From NCBI GenBank assembly GCA_015039465.1, contig MU130154.1:599065-663064 (forward strand): a stretch of DNA of 64,000 nucleotides, read 5' to 3'. Below the pieces are notes generated by a model. That model was not told where the DNA came from. It ran no database searches and was given only the letters and a program-made list of their open reading frames with translations. Position 1 is the stretch's first letter; each line of letters opens with the position of its first letter. The position numbers were made by a program, and so were the translations under genes. Source of the DNA: Phlegmacium glaucopus. Lineage: Eukaryota; Basidiomycota; Agaricomycetes; Agaricales; Cortinariaceae. This document shows, piece after piece, positions 11,876 through 22,261 of the stretch.

Positions 11876-13775
11876 TCAGCGTTGGCCGTCTACATTGATC
11901 AATAAGCCGTCGAGCCATAAAAGGAAAACAAGAGTATACTTACAAGCCTTGCTCTCGTATTTACCTATTAAATATGGTAAGAAGGGGTTCATAATTTAAG
12001 GGTTCACAACTTACCGAGACCAACGATGATGTTCTGAGGCTCCTGAGGTTTGTTGGTCAAATAGTTTTCGAGGATGCTCTTAGCACCAGCGGCATAGCGA
12101 GCTTGAGCATCTAAGGTGGTTCCAGAGTAATGGGGAACCATTCCGTTTCCACCACCAAGAGGGTTCTTCACTGTACGCCAGACATGTTCCTTGGGAGCTG
12201 GCTGGACGTTCCACACGTCACCTGTATAATGTTTAATCTCCTTCGTCATAAAGATACCTCTCGACAGAATTTACCTGAGTAGCCCATGATATGACCACTC
12301 TTGAGTGCTTCAGCAACGGCATCCTTATCACAAATAGCACCACGGGCAGTGTTGACGAGCCATGCTCCCTTCCTGAAATGTTTCAGAAGGTCTGCGTTGA
12401 CAAGTCCACGAGTGCCTTCATGCAAGGGGCAGTTGACAGTAACGATATCACACTGCATGATGCATGAGATTAATGATCAACGTTGTCCTGTTTTCTGACG
12501 AACCTGAGAGACAAATTCCTGAAAGGTTCAATCTAGTTAGATATGTGGGAACCACAATTATTAGATTTGCGGCTTACTTTAAGGTCCTCGACTCTGCGAG
12601 CCTTGACAGCCTCAGAAGCAGCTGTGGGTGATAGATGATGAGACACAATCTCAGGCAGTGATAAAAGTTGAAGTGCTACCTGCAGGAAGAGGAGCGTAGT
12701 CGTAGTAGAGAAGCTCCTTGCAGTCGAAGGGTACGAGACGTTGAAGCACACGGTAGCCGATTCTTCCAGCGCCAATGGTACCAACAACTTTGCCCTCCAA
12801 ATCATATGCATTTCTTGCAATGTCAGACACTGTCCAGTCACCACGCTCGATCATCTGGTGGGGGTTATAAGCGTTGAAAAATCACAGCGACGACAATTAT
12901 ACTCATGGACTTACCTCGTGAGCGGGCACGAAGTTCCTCACGAGTAACAAGATACTCATGACGACATGCTCAGCAACGGAAACAACGTTAGAACCCGACA
13001 CCTAATCCAAGTTAGCATTTGGAGCGCGTACGATGGTATAGCCTTTACCTCAAGGACTTGAATCTTGTGGTCTACAGCGGCATTGAGATCAATGTGGTCG
13101 GAACCAACTCCAGCAGTGATGCACAACTTAAGGTTCTTAGCCTAAATTGATGATCATCATCAGTTCATGGAATTGCTATCATAGTATCAATGCATAATTC
13201 AGGCGACAGCTTACCTTCTGTACGAGATCACGTGTTAAGTATCTACACCGCGTAGTGAATAAGTGAATGATGGTAGGGTATCCCAAAGAAAGCTTACCCA
13301 GGATGGAATGGGGTCGTGATGAGCACTTCAGCCTAACATGAACGTGAGAATGAGAATGCGATAATGGTGATATGGATACCAACATCAACAATGTGCTTCT
13401 GGAAGTCGCTGTCTGGGCCTTCTTTGCTGCTAGAAACCTGAAGTGGAGTGAGCCTTTAATTTGAAGTGGCTAAGAGCTGAAAGATTTACTGCAGATGAAG
13501 ACTGATTAGATATTGCAGTGTGAATGGAAATACTAGTTTATACACACCAATGAGTTCATGGCCTTGAGATGTCAGCCACTCTTTGATGCCCAACTTGTGA
13601 AGGGTTTAGTAATGGATCATAGATGATACTTTAGTGAGCAGACCTGGTTCTCAACGGTACCAAGGAGACGAGGTTCTTCTTGAGCGGCTTTTCCACCGTC
13701 GTAGAGGATAGCGAGAACCTAGTGAAGGCATTAACACTTGTTCGACGTGTAAACGATTATGGTGAGCACCTTCAT
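11876..13775 (-). CDS. FDH1: NAD-dependent formate dehydrogenase
   Basis: About fifteen exons encode roughly 358 residues. It oxidises formate to CO2 with NAD, removing formate from oxalate breakdown and C1 metabolism. Visible features are [52 protein letters not shown], the Rossmann loop [17 protein letters not shown], the Asp that selects NAD ([10 protein letters not shown]), [13 protein letters not shown], the catalytic Arg/His region ([20 protein letters not shown]) and the C-terminus KYESKAYGQR. The first exon is only ATGAAG (13775-13770). An internal exon of 15 nt (12518-12504, EFVSQ) and a last exon of 14 nt (11889-11876) were placed by frame. No mitochondrial presequence is seen, so it is probably cytosolic. 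Convergent with GCN5. Confidence 0.93.
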
Positions 13776-14853
13776 GATGATAAAAGTAAGAGTTGGGGTA
13801 AGATGCTGTGGGTAGAGATATCTGAGTGGGATTTGGCTTTAACCAGGCTTTGAGGTGGCTATTTATGACTTGGCGAAGCCTCTCATACCCATGGAAATGT
13901 ATAACATTGCGGCAGAGTGTCATCATATGACTTGGAATTGGGTGAAACCTCCCGGTATCTCCCCCAGTGTGTCGAGCGCGAGAAGGGGCGAGACGTTATT
14001 AGCTTTAGCTTTGGCCATGGAGGATCCGGTTTCAAATTTCCTTGCGAATCTTCCCGTGGGTGCTCGGCAACCACGTGCCCCGATGTACGGTCCCAGCAGG
14101 AAAAACCACAAGGAAGTGCCGCCTTATTCCGACTTGGCTCGTTTTGGCCGGGAAGGATCGGAAAATGTAGTCCCTCATGATTTATAAACAAATCACTAGA
14201 ATGCAGATCAGGACCTACCAATGCCCGCGAGGAAGCAACCTCATGATATTTGAAGAAAATGGAGGTTGTAGCAGACTGTAGCAACGAATTGAATTGGACC
14301 TTAAAATGAGACAGAGCAGAGAAATCTCGTAAGGCCTTCTTAGATGTTGGGTAGAAGGAATTAACGTGAGGATAGATAGTGCACCCATTTCCGAGTCTGT
14401 CCGTATGTAGTGTAGAAATGGCCTGACAAAAATTGATGCCCACACGCCTAAAATTGGACACAATCCAACCTAGCCAGGAAACTTAAGGTCACATTGTCTC
14501 AAGTACCCGTTGAAGAATCTGCAAATACAAAAAATTCCGGTGCTTTTCCATGTCAACCCCATGCTACCCCAGGTCTTGAGGAATGTCTGTCCGGTCTTGA
14601 CCTCAACTCGGAACAGACTCTGACCATGAGACCAACTTGTCCGTTGGGTGCCGTCCTCTAGCCCGTATAAAAATAATGTCAGGAGTCCTAGGATTTCACC
14701 CGATTTCGCTGGGTGTTGGCTCAACGTTGAACATGTTAAATTAAGACTACTCCAACCCCTGTACGGAAGCAAAAGCATACTAGTTCATTTTAAGGGCAGT
14801 TAAAATTTTAGAAAATAAGCTTACTATGACATAACAGAAGTATATGGTTGAGC
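13776..14853. other. intergenic, FDH promoter and ERD1 3' flank
   Basis: About 1.08 kb. FDH is transcribed leftward from 13775, so the left half is its promoter and 5' leader. A 192-codon minus-strand frame (13883-14461) and overlapping plus-strand frames have no recognisable domain and are probably chance. I see no repeat. Confidence 0.5.
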
Positions 14854-16394
14854 TCAAGCTTTAGAAACAATCTCGAAATCTACTTCATCTTCGCAGGGGT
14901 CCTCTAGCTGGTTTGTCGGAACCATGTCTTGTGCAGTTTTGATTACCTCCCATTCGACGCGGACAAACACCCATAGCCATCGACGCACTAACTCGGCTAC
15001 CTCTAACCAGAAGAAGACGAGACTACCTTCCCAAGTCGCATGAACGTGGGTCGATAGCCTAATGGACCATGTCATCCGCAGAAGGAGATTAAGAAATATC
15101 ATTGCCGGATAAACAGCACGGGGATAGAGAAGGACTGAACGTAAACCATAGCATGATTGTCGACGACGACACTTCAGTGGAAGGCTCAATTCTGCAGGGT
15201 TACGTGGCCTTTCCAAGGCAGTCGAATCTGTCGGACTCCCGTTGTGAACCGAGTGGCTAGAATGCAGTCGAGGTGATTGCTTTGGGATGCTTGGTTGTTG
15301 TTTGTTTGAAGTATCAAACTTCATCAATTCCAGCCCCCAGTCATTCGTCACATCCCACCAAAACGAATAAAGAGAATTCACAATCGCTGCTAGTAACCTG
15401 CGTTCTATTAGATGCGAACAAACAAGCAACGAAAATTCAGCAATGATTACTTGCCATAATCGGAACAGGGGATGCTCTCCGTGCCATGAGGTGCTTGCTG
15501 CCTTGCCGCCCTTGCCACGTATTAGATCCACAACCACTAATTTCTGCGCTGCGGAGAGAAAAATGACTGGAAACGACGTTGCGTACTTGAGCGCATTGAA
15601 AAGTGGCCTTTGACAATCATTTTCAGAGAGGCTGTATTCAATGAGACATTGCCGGAGCCGCAAGAAGAAGGGAAAACTAAGATATAGATAAGTATGTGAA
15701 CACGGCAAAGTCGGCACATATTACCTCATGACTGTTGGAAGAATCCATCGCAACCAGCCGTCATCCACTGGTGGGACTAGCATACTATTCCCAGGTTTGA
15801 GCATCCATGCAGCAAGCCACACGTCGCCTAGAACCTTTGCGAAAGAGGTGCCAATATCAGCCAAAATCACGTCAGAGAAATGTATTGGTCCATTCGGGGG
15901 TGGAAAAATACATCTTCGAATAGCACTGCAGCACGGAATCTCAAGTGAGTAAGCAAGGCCGAGGATCAGAGAAGAGACTGCTAAACTTACTATGTGAACT
16001 TTTCGCGTTCACTTTTCAAAATAATATTATAGGGGCATACGAGAATTAAGAGAATTATCACAGCAGTGATTGATGGTATATAACCATAAGAGTCTACAAG
16101 CGACGCGTCGCCTCCTGTGGCCAATCTGTACAAGGCCCAGGATAGGAAGCTTATGGTGAAATAGGCGAGAGATATGCGGTAGACTGATGCAGAAAGTGCC
16201 ATGGCTTTGGACCGAGGTGAGTGGTATGGTATTACACGAAGATCCATTGCTGCGACGGGATCTAGACCGAAGGCGTCAAGGCTCTGCAAATTAATCGCCC
16301 ATCCTAGAATCCCAAGGCCGGTCAGGAAAAGAATGCGATAGGGTAGGGGAAAGGCAAGATGGTGTTTAAGCTCGTCGCTATCCGTAGCAAGCAT
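14854..16394 (-). CDS. ERD1: ERD1-like EXS-domain membrane protein (Golgi/ER retention)
   Basis: Four exons (16394-15991, 15925-15725, 15676-15455, 15397-14854) give 456 residues. Several membrane helices occur (YRILFLTGLGILGWAINL; ISLAYFTISFLSWALY; ITAVIILLILVCPYNII). The EXS signature is clear: FSDVILADIGTSFAKVLGDVWL and VNSLYSFWWDVTNDWGLEL. No SPX domain precedes it, which fits Erd1 and not Xpr1/Syg1. Yeast Erd1 acts in the Golgi in retention of ER luminal proteins, recycling of glycosyltransferases and phosphate export. The third intron (15454-15398) is 57 nt, begins GCAAGT, has no stop in frame, and if retained would add 19 residues; splicing restores the family spacing FRLW-LLAAIVNSLY. 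An insertion rich in Ser/Pro follows WGLEL. Divergent from SNU23. Confidence 0.88.
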
Positions 16395-16535
16395 AGTAAG
16401 GTATTATGGGAAGGTAGTCGTACGCAGCGCAGCCAGTCGGAATAGCATTAGTTGAGTGTATGGTCACAGTGGGGTCTTAAATTTGCTGTTGTGGTTCTGT
16501 TACGTAACTTTTACGGCTCTCCTGACAACTGCGAC
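16395..16535. promoter_or_regulatory. bidirectional promoter ERD1 / SNU23
   Basis: 141 bp between the two start codons. No other gene fits, so both genes must be driven from here or from within each other's 5' leaders. Confidence 0.5.
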
Positions 16536-17312
16536 ATGGCGGATAAAGGCGTATATACGACGAAGGCCTCAGATACTGATTTCAGGAAGAAATGGGATAA
16601 GGAAGAATACGCAGAACGAGCCAAGAAAAAAGATCAAGAGGAGAGGGAGAGGATGCAAGAGAACGAGGAGCGTATGAAACAAGGTCAATTGTTCATTGGT
16701 CCCTGAGTAATCTCTGTTCTGCTTATCTGTCTTTAGGAAAGAAGCCTAGGAAAGCCCGAAAAGACGATCTACCTAAGCCTACTGAATTAATGAAGCAGAG
16801 AGATGCCCCTCTTGAATTGGATAAGAACCTAAACAAAACAATGGTTGTTCAAAATCCCGGCGGGAGAGGTCCTGGTCAGCCCGGCTTCTATTGCGAGACG
16901 TGCAACAGAACGTATAAGGATAGTGTCGGGTATCTCGACCACATCAACAGTAGAGCCCGTACGTCGTCCATCTTATTCTAGTAATAAACTTATTCAAATT
17001 CAAATTCTTAAAGATCTGCGGGCCTTGGGCCAGACTACTAAGATTGAGAGGTCAACACTTGCCCAAGTTCAGGCACGAATAGCCTATCTCCGGGAAAAAA
17101 CTAAGGAGGCTGCTTCAGCAAAAGCTTTCGATTTTGATCAGCGCTTGGCTGAAGTAAAAGAGAAAGAGCAAGCCCTGCGAGAACAAAGAAAGACGGAGAA
17201 AAAAGCTGCCAAAGAGAAGGCTCGGCTTGCCTTGATTAACGACACAGAGAACGTCGACTCGGAAATGACGAGTTTAATGGGCTTTGGTGGTTTTGGATCA
17301 TCAAAGAAATAA
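16536..17312 (+). CDS. SNU23: U4/U6.U5 tri-snRNP zinc-finger protein Snu23 (ZMAT2)
   Basis: Three exons (16536-16683, 16737-16958, 17014-17312) give 222 residues. The start MADKGVYTTKASDTDFRKKWDKEEYAERAKKK, the GKKPRKARKDDL basic stretch, NLNKTMVVQN and the matrin-type C2H2 finger (CETCNRTYKDSVGYLDHINSRAH) followed by LRALGQTTKIERSTLAQVQARI are the complete Snu23/ZMAT2 layout. The C-terminal third is a charged coiled coil. The protein joins the precatalytic spliceosome (B complex) near the U6/5' splice site duplex. Given the density of introns and GC donors in this window, it is a relevant neighbour but not functionally linked by sequence. It ends 83 bp from the convergent IleRS stop. Confidence 0.94.
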
Positions 17313-17395
17313 TTGCAACGGTGGTGTATTCAACGTCATTTAATCCCATGTAGTACAGATTTTTGATTTCACTTTCTAAAGGGACATTGCCACAT

Positions 17396-20300
17396 TTATG
17401 GTCTCGCCAGGTATATCATGAACTTCACGTCATCAATCTCCTGCTCCTCCTCTATTATAACTTGGCTCGTCACTTTCTTTTCCTTCACGTCGACAGGAAG
17501 ACTCCCAACAGTTTTCTTGATGATTTCGGTGTTATCTTGGATGGCGGCGAGCAGCTCTAATCCGGAACCAGGTTCAAATCGGTAAAATACGTCTATGTCG
17601 TCGGTTGCCTGAAGCCCTGCTTTCTTTCGAAGCTTTTGTACCCTATTTGTTAGCTCACGACTGAGCCATTCACCTTGCAAGTCAGCATGTATCTGGATAT
17701 CCAGGCGAATGACCACATCGTTGTCTGAATTGGTGGCAAATTGACCCTCAACGCTGGATGGCAATTCGAGATATCGCTGAACCGCGAGATCACCCCCTAC
17801 CAATTCAATCCCATCAACGGTTATAGTCCCACTCGTGACGTAAGCCTTGACGGCATCGCTGGGTACATTGGGAAGGGCGTTTCTGACCCGCCCCAGATCT
17901 TTTCGTAGCTTGCGGCCAAGGACTGGCCAGTCCGCAACTGCTCTGTAGCGAACCCCAGAAAGGGTCTCATCAGAACTGAAAACAACGTCCCGCACGTTGA
18001 GCTCGGACTCAATGTAGCGTTGTAGGGGCTTTACATCGGAGATATATGCTTGATCGGGGTGGAAAACGAGCAACTCTTTCAATGGGACCTGATATCAAGG
18101 CTCATTAGCCTTTCATTATGTTATGGCTGGTCAGGACAAACCTTGAGCGAGAGGTTGTTCCGTTCTCGGATATTTCTCGTGAGATCTATGACAGCCTGCA
18201 TGCGCTGAACCTGACGTTCAATGTCGACATCAAAGTACTCTTCCTTGACTTCTGGGAAGAGTAAGAAGTGGACCGAGCGCGTGTCCCCAACGGCAGGGTT
18301 CTCAGGTATGAACTCCCGTAATGATTGGTAGATGTTTTCCGTCATAAACGGCGTATAAGACGACTACCGAATCAGGTTTAACACTTAGTTTTACAATTGA
18401 CATGAAAATCTTACCATGGTACGGCATAGCGTAAACAACGCCTCGAACAAGGTGTTGAGAGCCGCGATGGTGTCCTCTTTCCCGTCTTCGCCTTTCAAGC
18501 GCTTGCGGTTGAAGCGGATATACCAATTGGTCAATTCGTCGATGAGATCCAACAAACGGGGAATGATGGTATAAAGTCGATATGCAGCCATTTCTTTTTG
18601 AACTAGTTTAATCAACGATTGGCACCGAGCGAGAATCCATCTATCCATCACATTGCTAGGCAGAGGTGCATGAGCGTTGTACTTGAAGTCGGCGCCTGTT
18701 GTTTTCTTCAGCAGAGCAACGTGCCCCAAAAAGAATCGGAAAGAGTTCAACCAAGGCAACAGAACACGAGAAAGGACTTCGCGAACACCCTCTTCACGGA
18801 AACGAAGATTATCTCCTCGCACAATCGGGGAGTTCACCAAGAACATTCTACATTGTTTCAAAAAAAAAGTTAGTTTCTCGGTTCAATGTATAAGAATTTT
18901 TGCCTACCTCGTTGCATCAGCCCCGTATTTGTCGATTATGATGTTAGGATCGGGGTAGTTCTTAAGACTTTTGCTCATCTTCTTGCCGTCACTGTGCGGG
19001 CAATCAGTCAAATGTGGGATTTATATGACCTAACACATACGCAGCAAGAACGAGACCTGTGACTATAAGATTTTGCCAAGGTGCACGATCAAATAGATGC
19101 GTCGAAAGAACCAAGAGGGTATAGAACCAGCCACGGGTTTGGTCAATACCCTCCGAAACGAAATGAGCAGGGTGTGTGCGCTCAAACAGTTCTTTGTTTT
19201 CAAATGGATAATGAAGCTGGGCGTAAGGCATACTGAGGCAGATGTTAACGAATAACCCTGGCTTGTCCAATGTTGACCTCGTACCTTCCGGATTCAAACC
19301 AACAATCAAAGACCTCCTCGACACGCTTGAGAACACCTTTGCCTTGTTTTGATGGGATGGTGATATGATCAATCTTTTCTCTGTGAATGTCTGTGATGCC
19401 TTTTACACCAGATAATGTCTCTAGCTCTTCTACCGAACCCACGCACACAATCTATGGCATAGTGGATGTTAGTTGGGCTTATTGGCATAATCAACAAACT
19501 TGCCTCTTCCAGGTCATCACTGGCCCAAATAGGCAGGGGTGTACCCCAATACCGATTGCGTGAGATGTTCCAGTCTCGAGCGTTAGCAAGCCAGTTCCCG
19601 AATCTATTGTCGCCAACGCTCTGTGGAACCCTATACAAAAAATTAAGTGGCCCGTCGTAACACCCTTTGCGACTAGTTGACGAACCAGAGCGTTTTCTCA
19701 TTATTCGCAACAAGTTTGTCAATGATCGGCGTAACTTTAACAAACCAAGACGGGATCGCTCGATAGATCAAAGGTGTACCTGATCTTCTCAGCAGCATCA
19801 GTGCCTAGCAAAGAAATAGACAGACATAAGCAAGCACCTCCAGCAGAATGGATAACTGTGATTTAATGTCGATTGAACGATGAGACGGCCTTTAGCTTTC
19901 AAAACCTTTTGGATTGGACTATCAGCTGCCTGTTGGAAAGATGAAATATGTTAGGTAGTCTTCATGGCCTTGAAGTGAAAAACGTTACCTTGACATGGAG
20001 CCCAACAAAATCTGAAACTTCCTGTGTAAAATGACCTCGATCATCGATCGGACATGGAGGCATGTCCTCTGCTTCCAAAACGCCATGAGCCATTGCGATA
20101 CGGTGGTCATCTTCACCAAACGCAGGTGCTTGGTGAACGATACCCGTGCCATCTGCATCCGTTACATAGGTGTCTACCAGGACTCGGAATGCCTTATCCT
20201 CGAACTTTGAACCAAATCTGATTGTGAGTAGACACAATATGACGAGCAATCATTAAATTACCTTATCTGTAAAATACTCGAAAAGAGGCACGTAGCGCCA

Positions 20301-21337
20301 TCCTTTCATGTCTGAGCCTTGAAATTGTGCAATTTTCTTGAATTTCGCCTTTTTGGGGTCTTTGTAAAGTGTTTGAAGCAAGTTCTCGTGTATGATGAAG
20401 TTTTGGTCGCGTTCAGTATCGTGAATTTTGATATAGGTATAATCCGGGTGAACACACAGAGCAAGATTTGAGGGCAGAGTCCAAGGAGTCGTAGTCCATG
20501 CAAGCAAAGAGGTACTTGGATCGTCTACCAGAGGAAAAGACACCGTAACTGCGATTATTTCAAAGGTGAGCCAGTGCAACAGGAAATCAAAATCATAGCC
20601 TTACTAGCTGGATCGTTAACATCTTTATAGGCTAGTCCTGCTTCAAAATTTGACAGTGGAGTTGTGCAGCCGGTAGAGTATGGCATAACACGTAGGCCGC
20701 GATAAACCATGCCCTTTTTGAAAAGCTCGCTGAAAGCCCACCATACAGATTCCATGAAACTGAGATTGAGAGTTTTGTAATCGTTATCAAAATCGATCCA
20801 ACGACCCATGCGTACAACCGTCTGTCGCCATTCTGAGGAGTATCGCATAACTATCTTTCTGCATTCTTCGTTATATTTATCAATGCCCATGGCGAGAACA
20901 TCATTTTTTCCAGTAATGCCCAAATTCTTGTCGATTTCGTGTTCAACGGGGAGTCCATGAGTATCCCATCCAAAACGTCTTGTTACGTGGTATCCGCTGA
21001 CATGAGCATGTCGAGTGACTATATCCTGCGTTGCATTGGTACCTCGTTAATTTTAGATCGATGAAGAGGTAATCCAGTTGCACCTTGATAGTTCCAGCGA
21101 GCAAATGCCCATAATGAGGTAATCCGGTAGCAAAGGGAGGTCCATCGTAGAAGGAAAATTCTGGGCGTCCTTCGGATAGCTTGAGACTGGTCTGGAATGC
21201 ATCGATCTCTTTCCAAAATGCTAAAACCTTCTCCTCTTCCTTTGGAAAGTCAAAGGAAGCAGAAACTGAGAATCAAGATCAGTAATGTTGTCACAATTTA
21301 AGATACAAAACTGACTGTCGTGAGCTGGGAATGACAT
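17396..21337 (-). CDS. ILS1: cytosolic isoleucyl-tRNA synthetase
   Basis: A large multi-exon class I synthetase of about 1,070 residues, starting MSFPAHDS at 21337. The HIGH motif is HYGHLLAG (around 21100-21130), and KMSKS is present as [13 protein letters not shown] (18961-18990). The editing (CP1) domain is visible with [35 protein letters not shown] and FVKVTP-type segments, and the zinc/anticodon region with [17 protein letters not shown] long C-terminal extension ([26 protein letters not shown]) is typical of eukaryotic cytosolic enzymes and not of the mitochondrial one. It charges tRNA-Ile with isoleucine. Many small introns are visible, for example between the HIGH exon and the next. 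Its start region faces a gene-poor stretch. Confidence 0.95.
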
Positions 21338-21600
21338 CTTGTTATACTATTTTCACTCCGTTCTAGACGAACTTTTAAGCAATGGAATGACTCAAGATCG
21401 AGTCAGTTATCTCTTCCCATATCTGGAAATTGGACTTTGCCGACATCATTTGTCCACGAAATTGCTCCTAGCCAATGCCTTATGATATATATATTGTTCA
21501 ACGCTAATCTCATAGCTCACTACTTCTAATCACCAGTGTCACTGCTCACAAGAAAAAACATACAAATAAAGGTAAATCATATATTCCCTTGAATATTTCC

Positions 21601-22261
21601 ATGAATACTGAGGGTCTTCAGGTACGTGACGGATTGGATTGGCGAGCTCACGAGTTTGTTGGACAACGAGCGATTCATGGTCAGAACGTGTTCCATAGTG
21701 TTGAGGGAGTTGTATATGGGATGCCCTGTCGCCTCGCTAGCCAGGTATAACGTCGCTTGGCGCTAACTTCATCTGTCAGATGCTGCCGAATTCGGCACCT
21801 GTGTCTCTGAATCTTACCATTTGCAAGCGAGTTGAGAAACACCGGCGCAAGAAAGAAGAAGCGGAAAAGCTAGGCCTTTATGAATAAGTAAGAAATATTA
21901 GGAATTCGAGATACGGATCCGGAGAAATCAGAACCCGAGTCTGACTCTGAGAAGGGATGGTGAGGACGAAGGAGAGGGAGAGGAAGATCCATCTATCACC
22001 ATCAGCCAGGTACTGAAAAAACCCTCTCTACGTCCTCCCGAACTTCCAATGCATGTACCCTTCTATTTGTTCAGCCTCACCTTGAAATTTATACGTCGCT
22101 CCAAACAATTTACTGATGGTTCTGTAGATGCAAGGTCCAGCGATAGCGCCTTGGGAATTCTAAGACGCAACTCAGAACCCAAACCAAAAATATTGCTGAC
22201 AACTTCTGGTACGTCGAAAAGAGCCGGGAAAAAAATTTGGCCGGTGCATTCGTTACTTTAA
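21601..22261 (+). pseudogene. decayed coding sequence of unknown origin (several open fragments, frames disrupted)
   Basis: Fragments that look coding but do not join cleanly: 21601-21744 (MNTEGLQVRDGLDW... to MPCRLASQ), then after a 35-bp GTATAA..CAG intron-like gap 21780-21887 (MLPNSAPVSLNLTICKRVEK, then a KHRRKKEEAEKLGLYE stretch and a stop). An acidic stretch follows (DTDPEKSEPESDSEK, then a shift to DGEDEGEGEEDPSITISQ) and continues open to 22261 (RRNSEPKPKILLTTSGTSKRAGKKIW). Basic and acidic low-complexity composition suggests a nuclear protein. I cannot name the family. The stop after LGLYE and the frame change near 21957 argue for decay; a gene with unusual introns is the alternative. 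Confidence 0.35.

Noticed and set aside
13883..14461. 192-codon minus-strand frame upstream of formate dehydrogenase
   Set aside because: No recognisable domain, mixed composition and overlap with several frames on both strands; likely chance in the promoter region.
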